DNA of 64,000 nt from Paracoccus methylovorus (GCF_016919705.1 NZ_CP070368.1:1178001-1242000); one strand, 5' to 3'. Positions 1 to 10,698 are shown, counted from the stretch's first letter. The notes: generated from the sequence alone by a model not told the origin. Program-made: numbers and translations.

Positions 1-1
1 C

Positions 2-2077
2 GACCAGCCCACCGCCATCACCGAACTGGCCAAGGGGATCGTGGAAGGCGAGCGCGATCAGGTGCTGCTTGGGGCCACCGGCACCGGCAAGACCTTCACC
101 ATGGCCAAGGTGATCGAGGCGACGCAGCGCCCGGCCATCATCCTTGCGCCGAACAAGACGCTGGCCGCCCAGCTTTACGGCGAGTTCAAGGGCTTCTTTC
201 CCGAAAACGCCGTCGAATATTTCGTCAGCTATTACGACTACTACCAGCCCGAAGCTTATGTTGCCCGCAGCGATACCTATATCGAAAAGGAATCGCAGAT
301 CAACGAAGCCATCGACCGGATGCGCCACTCGGCCACCCGGGCCCTGCTGGAACGCGATGACGTGATCATCGTCGCCTCGGTTTCCTGCATCTACGGTATC
401 GGTTCGGTCGAAACCTATTCGGCCATGACCCAGGACATGGTGGTCGGCCAGCATTATGACCAGCGCGAATTCCTGGCCGAACTGGTGGCGCAGCAATACC
501 GCCGGCTTGACGCCGCCTTTCAGCGCGGCGGCTTTCGCGTGCGCGGAGATGTGGTCGAGGTCTGGCCCGCGCACCTTGAAGACCGGGCATGGCGCTTTGA
601 TTTCTTCGGGAATGAGCTTGAATCCATTACCGAATTCGATCCACTGACCGGCGCCAAATCCGACAGTTTCAAGCAGATCCGCATCTATGCGAACAGCCAC
701 TACGTCACCCCGCGCCCGACTTTGCAGCAGGCAATCAAGGGGATACGCGCTGAACTTCAGGTTCGGCTCAAGCAATTGACCGACGAAGGCAAGCTACTGG
801 AGGCCCAACGACTTGAACAACGCACGAACTTTGACTTGGAAATGCTTGAAGCTGCTGGGGTTTGCAACGGTATCGAGAACTATTCCCGCTATCTGACCGG
901 GCGAGCCCCGGGCGAGCCACCCCCGACACTTTTCGAGTTTATCCCGGATAACGCCATTGTTTTCGCGGATGAATCCCACGTATCGGTTCCGCAAATCGGC
1001 GGCATGTATCGCGGCGACTTTCGGCGTAAGTTCACGCTGGCCGAGCACGGTTTCCGCCTGCCCAGTTGCATGGATAACCGTCCGCTGAAGTTCGAGGAAT
1101 GGGACAGCATGCGCCCGCAATCGGTCTTTGTCAGCGCCACCCCCGCGCAATGGGAGATGGACCAGACCGGCGGCGTCTTCACCGAACAGGTGATCCGCCC
1201 CACCGGCCTGCTGGACCCGCAGGTCGAGATCCGGCCGGTCGAGATGCAGGTGGACGACCTGCTGGACGAGGTGCGCAAGGTCTCTGCCGAAGGGTATCGC
1301 ACGCTTGTCACCACCCTGACCAAGCGCATGGCCGAGGACCTGACCGAATACCTGCACGAACAGGGCATCCGCGTGCGCTACATGCACAGTGATATCGACA
1401 CGATTGAGCGCATCGAGATCCTGCGCGACCTTCGGCTGGGCACTTTCGACGTGTTGGTGGGGATCAACCTTTTGCGCGAGGGGCTTGATATTCCTGAATG
1501 CGGGCTGGTGGCGATCCTTGATGCCGACAAAGAGGGGTTCCTGCGCAGCGCGACCTCACTCATCCAGACCATTGGCCGTGCGGCACGCAACGCCGAGGGC
1601 CGGGTGATCATGTATGCCGACCGCATCACCGGCAGCATGGAACGCGCCATGGCCGAAACTGATCGCCGGCGCCTGAAACAGATCGCCTATAACGAGGCGC
1701 ATGGCATCACGCCGCAGACGGTGCGCAAGAATGTCGAGGACGTTCTGGCCGGGCTGTGGCAGGGCGATACGGATCAGGCGCGCATCACCACCAAGGTGGA
1801 CAAACCGCTGGTCGGGGCCAATCTGGCCGCGCATCTGGACGCGCTCAGGACACAGATGCGCAAGGCCGCCGAGAATCTGGAGTTCGAAGAGGCCGCACGC
1901 CTGCGCGACGAGGTCAAACGGCTGGAGGCCGTGGAGCTGGCCATTGCGGACGACCCGCTTGCCCGGCAATCCGCCATCGAAGAAGCGGCGGAAGCGGCAG
2001 TCAAATCCTCGGGGCGCTCGACCGCAGGACGGGCCGGGCAGCGTGGCGGCAACAAGCGGTCACGCCGCCACAGCTAG
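2..2077 (+). CDS. uvrB: Excinuclease ABC subunit B, 5' end cut by window edge
   Basis: This is the damage-recognition helicase-like subunit of UvrABC nucleotide excision repair; it is loaded by UvrA and recruits UvrC. The reading frame is open from base 2 and lacks only about 15 N-terminal residues. The visible fragment (691 residues) has the Walker A motif GATGTGKT at 24-31, the damage-probing beta-hairpin region [10 protein letters not shown] at about 77-86, the DESH box in domain 1b, and helicase motifs ending in [11 protein letters not shown]-terminal UVR coiled-coil motif ([16 protein letters not shown]) would bind UvrC. The tail is rich in Arg and Gly. The gene converges on an I78-type lipoprotein gene 33 bases downstream. 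Identification is certain; only the start lies outside the window. Confidence 0.98.
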   Translation, partial: DQPTAITELAKGIVEGERDQVLLGATGTGKTFTMAKVIEATQRPAIILAPNKTLAAQLYGEFKGFFPENAVEYFVSYYDYYQPEAYVARSDTYIEKESQINEAIDRMRHSATRALLERDDVIIVASVSCIYGIGSVETYSAMTQDMVVGQHYDQREFLAELVAQQYRRLDAAFQRGGFRVRGDVVEVWPAHLEDRAWRFDFFGNELESITEFDPLTGAKSDSFKQIRIYANSHYVTPRPTLQQAIKGIRAELQVRLKQLTDEGKLLEAQRLEQRTNFDLEMLEAAGVCNGIENYSRYLTGRAPGEPPPTLFEFIPDNAIVFADESHVSVPQIGGMYRGDFRRKFTLAEHGFRLPSCMDNRPLKFEEWDSMRPQSVFVSATPAQWEMDQTGGVFTEQVIRPTGLLDPQVEIRPVEMQVDDLLDEVRKVSAEGYRTLVTTLTKRMAEDLTEYLHEQGIRVRYMHSDIDTIERIEILRDLRLGTFDVLVGINLLREGLDIPECGLVAILDADKEGFLRSATSLIQTIGRAARNAEGRVIMYADRITGSMERAMAETDRRRLKQIAYNEAHGITPQTVRKNVEDVLAGLWQGDTDQARITTKVDKPLVGANLAAHLDALRTQMRKAAENLEFEEAARLRDEVKRLEAVELAIADDPLARQSAIEEAAEAAVKSSGRSTAGRAGQRGGNKRSRRHS

Positions 2078-2108
2078 GGTGCGGCGTGATCGGAACCGCC
2101 GCGCCCGC

Positions 2109-2126
2109 GGTCAGTTGCAACTGACC
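2109..2126. repeat. Perfect 18-bp palindrome at a 3' gene end
   Basis: GGTCAGTTGCAACTGACC is a perfect 18-base palindrome. It covers the stop codon and the last codons of the minus-strand lipoprotein gene and lies 32 bases after the uvrB stop. It could form a short hairpin in either transcript, but no T tract follows on either strand, so calling it a terminator would be a guess. Confidence 0.6.
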
Positions 2127-2398
2127 GAAAGCAGTTTGCCGCGGCTGTCGACGATAAAGGTCAGGCGTTCCTGATTCAGATCCATCGTCATCGGCCCATC
2201 CTTGCGTACGATGCGATACATCTGCCCTTCGGGAACCGAGATCGTGGGCGAGGTCTGGCCAACCAGATGGCTATAACGCGCAGCACCACAGGGATCGGCA
2301 ATTGAGACGATGGGCTCTTCGGGGGGCGGGGCTTCCGGCGTGCAGGCAGCCAGCGCAAACGGCGTTGCCAGAATGGCAAGGGAAAGGGACAGTTTCAT
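2111..2398 (-). CDS. Lipoprotein with peptidase inhibitor I78-type domain
   Basis: A 95-residue exported protein. The N-terminus is a lipoprotein signal ending in the lipobox LAAC, with Cys19 as the lipidated residue, followed by a Pro/Glu-rich linker. The mature domain has the pattern of the I78 inhibitor family: a CGAARY-x-HLVGQ motif from residue 37, a central RIVRKDG segment, an LNQERLTFIVD strand and a last Cys near residue 94 that could pair with Cys37. I78 proteins are proposed to inhibit serine peptidases in the periplasm. The gene lies 97 bases downstream of a parA-like gene on the same strand, too far for obvious coupling. The family match comes from motif recognition; inhibitor activity is inferred. 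Confidence 0.8.
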   Translation of the reverse strand: MKLSLSLAILATPFALAACTPEAPPPEEPIVSIADPCGAARYSHLVGQTSPTISVPEGQMYRIVRKDGPMTMDLNQERLTFIVDSRGKLLSVSCN

Positions 2399-2495
2399 CT
2401 TGACCTCATGAGTCTGGACATCCTGCCGGACAACCCGCGAGGCGGCGGTTGGTTTCGTAAGCCGCGCAAGATCGGCGGATTTCCGCAGGTCATGG

Positions 2496-3131
2496 TCAGC
2501 CCAATGCGGAAAGCACCTCTTGCATCAGGGCCTCGACCTCGGCCCGGGCGGTGGCATTGCGTGCGGTTTCGCCCGCCCCAAGCCCCTGCCCAAAAGCCTC
2601 AGCATAGGCCACGCGATTGGCAAGCTGCGCGGCGGCCACCTCGGCCCCCAGTGCGGCGGCGCCCTGGGCCACCTCGCCGGTCAGGCGGGCATGGGAACGG
2701 GTGCGGTTCAACACAATCAGCGTGTCGCATTTCTCGCGCCGCGCCAGATCCAGAACCCCTTCAGTCGCCCACAGATCGACATGGCTGGTCGCCACGGGCA
2801 CCAGCACCAGATCGGCCACGCGCAGCGCCGGACGCAGGTCGCTGTCGATCTTGGGCGGCGTGTCGATGATGACGAAATCAAAGCGCTTCTTCAGCTTGTC
2901 GGATTCGTAGCTGGCCCCCCATGCGGATGAGGTGGTGAACTCCAGCGCCTCATCCTCGCCGCGCCGTTCCAGCCGTTCCAGAAACCAGCGCCCCATGCTG
3001 CCCTGCGGATCGGTATCCAGCAACGCGACCGAATGGCCCTGCCCGCGCAAGGCCACCGCCAGATTGACCGCAATCGTGGTCTTGCCCGAGCCGCCCTTTT
3101 GCTGGGCAACAGTGATGATCCGTCCTGCCAT
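2496..3131 (-). CDS. ParA-family ATPase (orphan)
   Basis: A 211-residue deviant Walker-type ATPase of the ParA/MinD group. The deviant Walker A motif KGGSGKTT is at residues 12-19, with the extra signature Lys. LLDTDPQGS at 38-45 is the A' region and FVIIDTPPK near 87-94 is Walker B. These ATPases dimerise with ATP, bind DNA or membrane and position cargo. There is no parB gene beside it and no parS-like sites were seen, so this is not the chromosomal parAB pair. In related bacteria orphan ParA proteins position chemoreceptor clusters or other cargo; nothing here fixes the cargo. It is also unlike MipZ in length and N-terminus. Confidence 0.88.
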   Translation of the reverse strand: MAGRIITVAQQKGGSGKTTIAVNLAVALRGQGHSVALLDTDPQGSMGRWFLERLERRGEDEALEFTTSSAWGASYESDKLKKRFDFVIIDTPPKIDSDLRPALRVADLVLVPVATSHVDLWATEGVLDLARREKCDTLIVLNRTRSHARLTGEVAQGAAALGAEVAAAQLANRVAYAEAFGQGLGAGETARNATARAEVEALMQEVLSALG

Positions 3132-3233
3132 AAGCCCCTCCGTTCCGGCGATCGCCCGATTGTTTTATGCCAGACTAGGGACGAAGCGGGCGCAATGCAC
3201 GGCTTTTTGCAGTCGCAGCATCGGCTTTCTGCA

Positions 3234-3557
3234 TCAGGTCTTCCAGGTATCGACCACCTCGTACATCACCGGCTCGAAATGGCGGCACATGGCGTTGATG
3301 GCACGGTTGCGGGTGCGCATCTCGGAGCTGCGCAGCATGGCCTGATAATCGCGTCGGTCGCGCCATTGCGAATAGCTGCAGATACGGGTCTGGGCATCGT
3401 TCAGGTGGATCGCGCCCGAGACATAGCCCGGCTGGTGGCGGATGACCTGATCGTAGGCGTCGTTCAGCGCATCCAGCACGTCATGCGCCGTTCCGGGCGT
3501 CACCTCGAAGGTGCAGATCACGGTCTGGCCGGTGAATTCCTTGTCGATATGGGTCAT
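3234..3557 (-). CDS. ABM-domain (antibiotic biosynthesis monooxygenase-like) protein
   Basis: A 107-residue protein fitting the dimeric alpha+beta barrel (ABM) fold: a first strand TVICTFEVTPG, a helix with AYDQVIRHQPGYVSGAIHL, and a central SYSQWRDRRDYQAM region that resembles the conserved W-x-x-x-x-x-Y segment of the family. Members include quinol monooxygenases, haem-degrading enzymes and proteins without known activity. The ATG at 3557 was chosen because AAGGAGG lies about 10 bases upstream; an earlier in-frame GTG at 3590 would place this ribosome-binding site inside the gene. It is divergent from the dipeptidase gene, with 113 bases between the two starts. The substrate cannot be told from sequence. 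Confidence 0.75.
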   Translation of the reverse strand: MTHIDKEFTGQTVICTFEVTPGTAHDVLDALNDAYDQVIRHQPGYVSGAIHLNDAQTRICSYSQWRDRRDYQAMLRSSEMRTRNRAINAMCRHFEPVMYEVVDTWKT

Positions 3558-3670
3558 GGGCTGGGTTCCTCCTTGCCTGGCACTAGTCACCAGTTTACGG
3601 CGAAGCGCGCAAGGTTGCAGCGGTTTTCCGTCCGCGCCATGGTGGCGGCACCTCAGCGAAAGGATATGGC

Positions 3671-4720
3671 ATGATTCCGGTCTTCGACGGTCACAACGAT
3701 TTCCTGCAGCGGATGGTGGCTGCGGGATCCGAGCGCGACCGGCTTTGGCTAAAGGGGGACGGCAGCGGCCATCTGGATCTGCCGCGCATGCGGGCCGGCG
3801 GCTTCGGGGGCGGTTTCTTTGCGATCTGGACGCCCTCTCCGCCCGGTCCCGACGACTCGCTGGCGGCGATGCTCAAGAAGAACCCGCCCTTTGCCCTGCC
3901 CTTGCCGCCCGAAGTGCCGGCCACCGAGGCCCTGCCCCATGCGCTGGCCCAGGCAGGACAGTTGATGGCGATGGAGCGCAGCGGCGCGCTGAGCATCTGC
4001 AAGACCGCCGCCGAGTTGCGCACGACGATAGCCGAGGATCGAATCGCCGCCATCCTGCATATCGAGGGCGCCGAGCCCATTCCCGATCTGGATGCACTAC
4101 ATGTCTGGCACGCGATGGGCCTGCGCTCGGTCGGGCCGGTCTGGTCCCGGCCGACCCGCTATGGCCACGGCGTCCCCTTTGCCTTCCCATCCTCGCCCGA
4201 CACCGGGCCGGGGCTGACCGATCAGGGCAAGGCTTTGGTGCGCGAATGCAATCAGTTGCGCATCATGCTGGACCTGTCGCACCTGAATGAACAAGGTTTT
4301 GACGACGTGGCTGCGCTGTCGGACGCACCGCTGGTCGCCAGTCATAGCTGTGCCCATGCCATAGCCCCCAGTTCCCGCAACCTCACCGACCGGCAGTTGC
4401 AGGTCATCGCCGAATCGCGCGGGCTGGTCGGGCTGAATTTCGCGGTGGGCTTTCTGCATCCCGAAGGCCGCCGCGACCCGATGCATGGATTCGAGATCAT
4501 GCTGCGCCATCTTGACCATCTGCTTACATTTCTGGGCGAAGACGGCGTGGCGCTTGGCTCGGATTTCGACGGTGCGGACATGCCGGCGGATCTTGCCGAT
4601 GCTTCGGCCTTGCAGAACCTGCTGCAAGCCATGCAGGCGCATGGCTATGGCCGTGAACTGGTCGAAAAGATCGCCTGCAAGAACTGGCTGAACGTATTGG
4701 AAAGGACTTGGGGGGCCTGA
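3671..4720 (+). CDS. Membrane dipeptidase-type zinc peptidase (M19 family)
   Basis: A 349-residue protein of peptidase family M19, related to renal dipeptidase and the PQQ-cluster dipeptidase. These are binuclear zinc TIM-barrel hydrolases that cleave dipeptides, including some D-containing ones. Visible metal ligands are the first-strand His-x-Asp in FDGHND (residues 5-10), a Glu in HIEGAEPIPDL, His residues in DLSHLNEQGF and ASHSCAHA, and the late Asp in GSDFDGADMP. No signal peptide is seen, so it is probably cytoplasmic. AAAGGA lies 7 bases before the ATG. It stands alone; the next gene is convergent after 176 bases. Confidence 0.92.
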   Translation: MIPVFDGHNDFLQRMVAAGSERDRLWLKGDGSGHLDLPRMRAGGFGGGFFAIWTPSPPGPDDSLAAMLKKNPPFALPLPPEVPATEALPHALAQAGQLMAMERSGALSICKTAAELRTTIAEDRIAAILHIEGAEPIPDLDALHVWHAMGLRSVGPVWSRPTRYGHGVPFAFPSSPDTGPGLTDQGKALVRECNQLRIMLDLSHLNEQGFDDVAALSDAPLVASHSCAHAIAPSSRNLTDRQLQVIAESRGLVGLNFAVGFLHPEGRRDPMHGFEIMLRHLDHLLTFLGEDGVALGSDFDGADMPADLADASALQNLLQAMQAHGYGRELVEKIACKNWLNVLERTWGA

Positions 4721-4760
4721 CCGCGCCGCGTTCGCGGGGTCCTCAGTGGCAAGATGCGGG

Positions 4761-4812
4761 GGCGTCGATCTGAAACCGGATACTCTGGTAAAAACACAAA
4801 AGGATCGACGCC
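4761..4812. repeat. 10-bp inverted repeat in convergent intergenic region
   Basis: The arms GGCGTCGATC (4761-4770) and GATCGACGCC (4803-4812) are perfect inverted copies separated by 32 bases. The spacer is AT-rich and contains TAAAAACACAAAA. The repeat lies between the converging dipeptidase and ppx genes. It could fold as a long-loop stem acting on both transcripts, or be a relic of a mobile element end; no flanking direct repeat was seen. Confidence 0.5.
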
Positions 4813-4896
4813 GCCCGTGCACAAGGAAATGCCACAAGCGATCTGCGCGGGATAGTTGTCTGTTCAGATAGTATTTCCATTTATGGGCGAAGGGGC

Positions 4897-6438
4897 TCAG
4901 CCCCCGGTCACGACAGGCGTGACCCCCATAGCCTCGGCAAGAGAGCGAAAGCGCGCCTCGGCCACCTCGCCCATCAGCGCACGCCCGGTCTTGGTCAGCT
5001 TCAACTCAAGCTGATTCTTCTTGCGCTGCAGGTTCAGGGTGCCCGCCTCGGCCGGGTCCTTGACCGAGAACATGGCACCAAAGCGCAGCGCCTTGCCCAG
5101 CACCTCCGCCTCGCGGATCTCCTTGTCGGACAGCAGCCCGAACAGCGGCGCCATCGGGGAATTGGAGCGGCTGTTTTTGTAGCGGTGCAAAAGCGACAGG
5201 CCCAGAAACACCCGCTCTGGATGGGACAGCGCCGCCATATTGGCGCGCGTCACATTATCGAAACAGGCATCGGCGCGATACTCGGGATGGGTGCGCCAGG
5301 TCGTGTCATGCAACAGGCAGGCGGCCTTGACCAGCCGGTCGCGATCGGGCGGCTGATCGCCGAACAGCGGCTCCAGAAACTGATAAAGTTTCTTGCCGAA
5401 ACCCGGCATCCGCGCCATCTGCCGTTCGGCAAAGCGCGCGGCCTCGATCAGCGGATCGCGCGACCGCAGCCCGGTCGGCATGTGCTCGTAAAGCAGCCCT
5501 TCGCGAATGCCATAGGAAGAAACCGCCAGCGATTTCGGCTGCAAGCTTTGCACCAACTGCCGCAGCACCAGACTGGCCAGCGGCACCAGCTCCATCCGGC
5601 TTTGCGAGATGCCGGTCATCGCCCGCATCTCGGACACTGTCTTGTTGCCGATCCATTTCACCGTATCCGTGACGGCCTGAGGCGTCATGCGGTATTCGTG
5701 CAGGACGGTCATGGGATATCTGGCGCGCTCCATATCCAACCGCGCGATGGCCCGCCACGAGCCGCCGACCAGATAGATCTGTTCATGTCCGCGCCCCAAC
5801 CGCTCTGCCGCTACTTCGATGGCGTCCCGGATATGGTTGCGCAGCCCCGATGCGCCGCCCTTGACCTGTTGCAGCCGGAACGGACCCAGCGGCGTCGAGA
5901 TGCGGCGCCCCACCTTGCCGTCCGTCACCTCGGCCAGTTCCATCGAACTGCCGCCGATGTCGCAGACCAGCCCCTTGGCGTCCGGCCAACCCAAAAGCAC
6001 GCCCTGCGCGGACAGCCGCGCCTCTTCCTCGCCCCGGATGACCAAAAGCTTCAGCCCGGTCTCCTTCTCGACCGCCTTGCGAAAGGCGGGGCCGTCCTCG
6101 GCCTCGCGCACGGCGGCGGTGGCAACGCAGGTCAGGGTCTTGATGCCCATGCTGTCGGCCAGAACGGAAAAGCGCCGCAGGGCGGCCATACCCCGGCGCA
6201 CGCCATCGGGGTTAAGCCGGCCGGTTGCGGCCAGCCCCTGCCCCAGCCCTGCCATGACCTTTTCGTTATAGAAATAAGCCGGCGAACGCGCCGCGCCGTC
6301 AAACACCACCATGCGGATCGAGTTCGATCCGACATCGACCACGCCAACCCGGCTCAGCGCCCGTTCCGAGGCACGTTCGAACAGCGAGCGTCCGAAGGGT
6401 TCGATGGTTTCTCCGCTTGCGGTCACAATGCCGTTCAT
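4897..6438 (-). CDS. ppx: Exopolyphosphatase / Ppx-GppA family phosphatase
   Basis: A 513-residue member of the Ppx/GppA group of the sugar kinase/actin/hsp70 superfamily. It removes terminal phosphate from polyphosphate, and some members hydrolyse pppGpp. The first phosphate-binding loop VDVGSNSIRMVV is at about 34-45, and the second, CDIGGSSMELAEV, follows in the N-terminal half. A C-terminal alpha-helical HD-like domain carries HDTTW. The gene follows ppk on the same strand with 67 bases between them, so synthesis and breakdown of polyphosphate are encoded together. The N-terminus has about 30 residues before the first strand. Whether guanosine pentaphosphate is also a substrate cannot be told. 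Confidence 0.93.
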   Translation of the reverse strand: MNGIVTASGETIEPFGRSLFERASERALSRVGVVDVGSNSIRMVVFDGAARSPAYFYNEKVMAGLGQGLAATGRLNPDGVRRGMAALRRFSVLADSMGIKTLTCVATAAVREAEDGPAFRKAVEKETGLKLLVIRGEEEARLSAQGVLLGWPDAKGLVCDIGGSSMELAEVTDGKVGRRISTPLGPFRLQQVKGGASGLRNHIRDAIEVAAERLGRGHEQIYLVGGSWRAIARLDMERARYPMTVLHEYRMTPQAVTDTVKWIGNKTVSEMRAMTGISQSRMELVPLASLVLRQLVQSLQPKSLAVSSYGIREGLLYEHMPTGLRSRDPLIEAARFAERQMARMPGFGKKLYQFLEPLFGDQPPDRDRLVKAACLLHDTTWRTHPEYRADACFDNVTRANMAALSHPERVFLGLSLLHRYKNSRSNSPMAPLFGLLSDKEIREAEVLGKALRFGAMFSVKDPAEAGTLNLQRKKNQLELKLTKTGRALMGEVAEARFRSLAEAMGVTPVVTGG

Positions 6439-6505
6439 CGGTGCCTCTCGATTCCGTTACTACGCCGGGCGCACGTGCTTTGGATGGTGCAATTGACCGC
6501 TTGCG

Positions 6506-8704
6506 TCAATCCGTCGAGTGCATCAGCGCCGGAACGTCGCGGGCACCCGCCGTGCCACGCCCCGACAATGAGGGGTTTTCCATGAAGAACTTGTGACAGG
6601 AAAACAGATCGTCCCGCCCGGCAGGCAAATAGCGCAAATAACGCCCATCGGGCTGCAAAAGCCAACTCTGCGCCTCATCCGCCATGTTCGCGGCCATGAC
6701 CTGACTGGTGATCTGGGCCTTTACCGTCTCGTTGAAGCATTCCACCAGCGCCTCGACCCGGCGCGTCAGGTTGCGTCCCATCCAGTCGGCCGAGCTGATG
6801 AACACCCGCGCCTTTTTCGAAGGCAGGCCCTGTCCGTTGCCGAAACAGACGATGCGCGAATGTTCCAGAAAGCGCCCGACGATGGATTTCACCCGGATGT
6901 TTTCCGACAGGCCGACGATGCCGGGCCGCAGGCCGCAGATGCCGCGGATCACCAGATTGATCCTGACGCCCGCCTGACTGGCGGTATAAAGCGCCTCGAT
7001 CACGTCCTTGTCGATCAGGCTGTTCATCTTTGCCCAGATCTCGGCCGGGCGGCCGCGGCGGGCGAATTCCGCCTCGCGCGCGATCAATTCCAACAGCCGT
7101 TCCTTGAGGTCGATGGGCGAGATGGCGATATTCTCCAACCCGTCGGGCTGAACGTAACCCGACAGGAAGTTGAACACTTTCGACGCGTCGCGCCCCAGCG
7201 CGGGATTGCAGGTGAACAGTGACAGGTCGGTATAGATGCGCGCGGTGATCGGGTGATAGTTGCCGGTGCCGAAATGGGTATAGGTCACCAGTTGATCGCC
7301 CTCGCGCCGCACCACCGCGCTGATCTTGGCATGGGTCTTGTATTGCATGAAACCATAGACGACATGCGCGCCCGCGCGTTCCAGTCGCCGCGACTGGCGG
7401 ATGTTGGCGGCCTCGTCGAAACGCGCCTTCAACTCGACCAGTGCCGTCACGGACTTGCCCGATTCGGCGGCCTCGCACAGCGCATCCACGATCGAACTGT
7501 CGCGAGAGGTGCGGTAAAGCGTCTGCTTGATCGCCAGCACATCGGGGTCGCGCGCCGCCTGCGCCAGAAACCGCACCACCATGTCAAAGGTCTCATAGGG
7601 GTGGTGCAGCAGCATGTCCTTTTGCCGGATGGCCGCAAACATGTCGCCGTCATGGTCCTGCACCCGTTCGGGCACCCGAGGGGTGAAGCTGGGCCATTGC
7701 AGGTCGCGGCGGCTGTCCAGAACCAGTTCGCGCAGGTCCGCCATGCCCAGAAGGCCCTCGACCTCGACCACTTCCTCGGGGTCGACGTCAAGCTCTTCCA
7801 TGATGACCTTGCGCAGCCGGTCCGGCGCGCCGGCGGTGATCTTGAGCCGGATAACCGAACCCCGCCTGCGGCGCTTCAACGCCGTCTCGAATTCGCGCAC
7901 CAGATCCTCGGCCTCGTCCTCGACCTCCAGATCGCTGTCGCGCAGCACGCGAAAGGCGCAATGGCCGATGTCGCGATAGCCGGGAAACAGGCTGGGCAGG
8001 TGCATCATCAGCAGGTCTTCCAGCCGCAGGAACCGCTTGCCGCCCGGCAACGGGATGAACCGGGCGATCTGCTGGGGGATGGGCAGCAATGCCTGCATCC
8101 GCCGCCCGTCGCTTTCGCGCGCCAGCTCCAGCGCCAGCGAAAAACCGGTATTGGGGATAAAGGGGAACGGATGGGCCGGGTCGATGGCCAGCGGCGACAG
8201 CACCGGAAACACCTGGTCCATGAAATGACGGCGCAGGAATTCCTCTTCCGCGCGGGTCACGCGCGAGCGGGACAGGATGGTGATATCGGCTTGCTCGATC
8301 TCGCGGCGCAGACCGTTCCAGACCGCCTGTTGCGCACTCATCAGCCGGCGGGCATCGGCGTTGACCAGCCCAAGCTGCTCGGCCGGGGTCAGCCCGTCGT
8401 CGGAAAGGTTCGTATTGCCCTCGCGCACCAATTCGCGCAGGCCGGCGACCCGCACAGTATAGAATTCGTCCAGATTGGTGGCCGAAATCGACAGAAATCG
8501 CAGCCGCTCAAGCAGCGGGACGCGGGGGTTGCGCGCCTCATCCAGCACGCGCCAGTTAAAGGCGAGCCAACTGATCTCGCGGTTGAAAAACCGTGCGGGT
8601 CCCTCGGGCGGGCCGTCGGCCAGCTCGCGGGGGGCGGGAAAAGGGGATTTCAGAAAATCGGCCTGGGTCATGTCTGCGGAACTCGGGAAATGCGCGGGGA
8701 TCAT
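6506..8704 (-). CDS. ppk: Polyphosphate kinase 1
   Basis: A 732-residue PPK1, which makes inorganic polyphosphate from ATP gamma-phosphates on the cytoplasmic side of the membrane through a phosphohistidine. The N domain begins with [16 protein letters not shown] at about 38-53. The C1/C2 phospholipase-D-like domains show [14 protein letters not shown], holding the conserved His-x-Lys expected at the autophosphorylation site, and [11 protein letters not shown] second phosphate-binding half carries [13 protein letters not shown]. The length is normal for PPK1. The ATG at 8704 overlaps the hdaA stop as ATGA, which supports this start; an ATG at 8671 is possible. It sits in a perM-hdaA-ppk-ppx row on the minus strand. 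Confidence 0.97.
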   Translation of the reverse strand: MIPAHFPSSADMTQADFLKSPFPAPRELADGPPEGPARFFNREISWLAFNWRVLDEARNPRVPLLERLRFLSISATNLDEFYTVRVAGLRELVREGNTNLSDDGLTPAEQLGLVNADARRLMSAQQAVWNGLRREIEQADITILSRSRVTRAEEEFLRRHFMDQVFPVLSPLAIDPAHPFPFIPNTGFSLALELARESDGRRMQALLPIPQQIARFIPLPGGKRFLRLEDLLMMHLPSLFPGYRDIGHCAFRVLRDSDLEVEDEAEDLVREFETALKRRRRGSVIRLKITAGAPDRLRKVIMEELDVDPEEVVEVEGLLGMADLRELVLDSRRDLQWPSFTPRVPERVQDHDGDMFAAIRQKDMLLHHPYETFDMVVRFLAQAARDPDVLAIKQTLYRTSRDSSIVDALCEAAESGKSVTALVELKARFDEAANIRQSRRLERAGAHVVYGFMQYKTHAKISAVVRREGDQLVTYTHFGTGNYHPITARIYTDLSLFTCNPALGRDASKVFNFLSGYVQPDGLENIAISPIDLKERLLELIAREAEFARRGRPAEIWAKMNSLIDKDVIEALYTASQAGVRINLVIRGICGLRPGIVGLSENIRVKSIVGRFLEHSRIVCFGNGQGLPSKKARVFISSADWMGRNLTRRVEALVECFNETVKAQITSQVMAANMADEAQSWLLQPDGRYLRYLPAGRDDLFSCHKFFMENPSLSGRGTAGARDVPALMHSTD

Positions 8705-9390
8705 GCGTCGGCGGGGGCCAGCTTGTCCAGCAACTCGGCGGCCAGACGGCGAGTGATGGCACGGCGGTCGGCAAGCGATTCCCGGTCGATGGCAGCGACC
8801 AGACGGCGGGCAAGGTCCAGATCACGCTCCATCCGCAGCGCCAGCCAGTCCACCACATCGGGCGAGACCTGAATCTGGCGATCAGCGAACAGCTTGACCA
8901 ATATCGCCGGCAGCAGCGCGTCGTCGGGCGGGCCTAGCACCGCCTGCGCCGCCGTCTCCAGCCGCGAGCGCAGGTCGGGCAGCGCCACGCCCCAGTCGCG
9001 CGGCACCGATTGCGCGGTGATCAGCAACAGAGACTGCCGGGCGCCGGCAAGGTTCCACAGATGGAACAGGCCCTGTTCGGCGACCGGGTTGCCGCCGATC
9101 TCATGCGCGTCCTCGACCACCAGCGCCGCGCCGGGACCGACGAGGTCATCGACGCTTTCGGGGGTCAGCGTCCAGCCGTGGCAGATCTGTGCGCCATGTT
9201 CCACCGCCCAGAACCCGACCAGATGCGACTTGCCGGCACCGGGCCCGCCGATCAGCAGCAATCGCCCCTGCGGCCAGCGGTCCGGCGCGTCCAGCATCGC
9301 CAGCGCATCGCGATTGGCCACGGTGATCAGGAAATCGTCGCGCGTCGAGGCGGGCGGCATCGTCAGGTCCAGCGTCAGTTGTCTGGCCAC
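8701..9390 (-). CDS. hdaA: DnaA-related regulator HdaA
   Basis: A 229-residue AAA+ protein related to the DnaA ATPase domain but without the DnaA DNA-binding domain. Hda-type proteins bind the replication clamp and stimulate ATP hydrolysis by DnaA, preventing re-initiation. The N-terminus carries QLTLDL at residues 4-9, a close match to the clamp-binding hexapeptide of Hda proteins. Walker A is GGPGAGKS at 48-55 and Walker B is LVVEDAH with Asp at about 93. The downstream ATGA overlap with ppk and the 3-base gap after the upstream transporter suggest one transcript. The short length and missing helix-turn-helix exclude DnaA itself. Confidence 0.88.
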   Translation of the reverse strand: MARQLTLDLTMPPASTRDDFLITVANRDALAMLDAPDRWPQGRLLLIGGPGAGKSHLVGFWAVEHGAQICHGWTLTPESVDDLVGPGAALVVEDAHEIGGNPVAEQGLFHLWNLAGARQSLLLITAQSVPRDWGVALPDLRSRLETAAQAVLGPPDDALLPAILVKLFADRQIQVSPDVVDWLALRMERDLDLARRLVAAIDRESLADRRAITRRLAAELLDKLAPADA

Positions 9391-9393
9391 CGT

Positions 9394-10698
9394 TCAGTCG
9401 TCCTTGCCATGCAGGCTTTCGCGCGCCTCGATCCAAAGCTCGGAGGGCGAAGGCGGCCCTTCGGCGTCGGGAATCCTGCCGGATTTCTGACGTTCCTGAT
9501 GCTGTTCAAGCAGATGGGCCAGATGCTCGTCGCGCTGGATCTGCGCCACGGCAATGTCGCGCGACATCTGCGCCAACTGGCGCGCGCGCTCGGTCGTGCC
9601 GCGCGGCACCATCTCGACCAGCGTGGGGGGCGCAGGCGGCGCAGGCACCTCGCGCCCGGTGTAAAGCGCGCTTTCCTTGTAGCGGGCGACGGCAAAACGC
9701 ACCAAAACCCCCAGCGCCGCTGCCACGGGCACTGCGACAAGCAGGCCGACGAATCCGAAAAGCGAGCCAAAGACGGTCAGGGCCAGCATCAGCCAGACCG
9801 GATGCAGCCCGACATGGCCGCCGACGATCTTGGGCTGCAGATAGTTCCCCTCGACCACCTGGCCCAGGGCAAAGACGGCGATCACCGCGCCGATCCACAG
9901 CGGCTGACCCCAAAAGGCAAAGAAAGCGACGCCGATGGCGGTCGCGCCCCCCACCAGCACGCCGACATAGGGAATGAAGGACAGCGAGGCCGCAATGGCC
10001 CCGATGGCCACACCGAAAGGCAGGCCGATAAAACCAAGGCTGACCGAATAGAATGTGCCAAGGATCAGGATCACCAGACCCTGCCCGCGCACGAAACCCG
10101 ACAGCGCATCGTCGATCTCATGCCCCAGTTGACGGATGGTGCTGGCATGCTGGCGCGGCAAAAGCTCGTCCAGCCGATCCACCATATTGTCCCAGTCCAG
10201 CAGCAGATAGAAGGCCACGACCGGCACGATCACGATCAGCATGACCATGCTGACCACGCCCAGGACCGAGCCCAGCACGGTGCTGACCAGTTCTCCGCCG
10301 CGTTCGCTGATCTGCTTGCCCATATTGGTCAGCGCGGTATTGATCGGGTTCCCTTCGGTAAAGACCTCGGGAAAGCGCGTCATCAGGAACCGCTGAAGCT
10401 GCTGGAACATCTCGGGCGCCGTTTCGACCAGCGACGTGGTCTGGCGCACCAGCACCGGCACCAGCAGCAGGAACAGCACCACCATCGCCAGCAGGCCGCA
10501 AAGCGTGATGATGATGACCGAGGTCGTGCGCGACAGGCCGTGACGCTCCAACCGATCGGCCAGCGGGTCGAACAAATAAGCCACCGCCGCGCCCATGATA
10601 AAGGGCATGATGGCGTTGCCCAAGCCCCACAGCGCCAGCAGCACAAGGCCAAGCGCGCCACCCCAATACAGGATCTGTTTCTGCCCCGGCAGTTGCAT
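9394..10698 (-). CDS. AI-2E family (PerM-like) membrane transporter
   Basis: A 434-residue inner-membrane protein with about eight hydrophobic segments. Paired segments near the N-terminus are followed by a periplasmic section of about 80 residues, then clustered helices including the polar-spaced [15 protein letters not shown] and a final pair with [22 protein letters not shown], the conserved end of the family. Members include AI-2 exporter TqsA and Na+/H+ antiporter-like proteins; the substrate here is unknown. The charged cytoplasmic tail of about 80 residues after the last helix is longer than the core family needs. It is the first gene of the minus-strand row leading to hdaA, ppk and ppx, 129 bases from the divergent proS. 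Confidence 0.88.
   Translation of the reverse strand: MQLPGQKQILYWGGALGLVLLALWGLGNAIMPFIMGAAVAYLFDPLADRLERHGLSRTTSVIIITLCGLLAMVVLFLLLVPVLVRQTTSLVETAPEMFQQLQRFLMTRFPEVFTEGNPINTALTNMGKQISERGGELVSTVLGSVLGVVSMVMLIVIVPVVAFYLLLDWDNMVDRLDELLPRQHASTIRQLGHEIDDALSGFVRGQGLVILILGTFYSVSLGFIGLPFGVAIGAIAASLSFIPYVGVLVGGATAIGVAFFAFWGQPLWIGAVIAVFALGQVVEGNYLQPKIVGGHVGLHPVWLMLALTVFGSLFGFVGLLVAVPVAAALGVLVRFAVARYKESALYTGREVPAPPAPPTLVEMVPRGTTERARQLAQMSRDIAVAQIQRDEHLAHLLEQHQERQKSGRIPDAEGPPSPSELWIEARESLHGKDD

Noticed and set aside
7253..8872. Plus-strand open frame across ppk
   Set aside because: Antisense shadow of polyphosphate kinase; composition typical of antisense high-GC frames.
8701..9390. Gene called as dnaA
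   Set aside because: Only 229 residues with an AAA+ core and clamp motif; the DnaA DNA-binding domain is absent.
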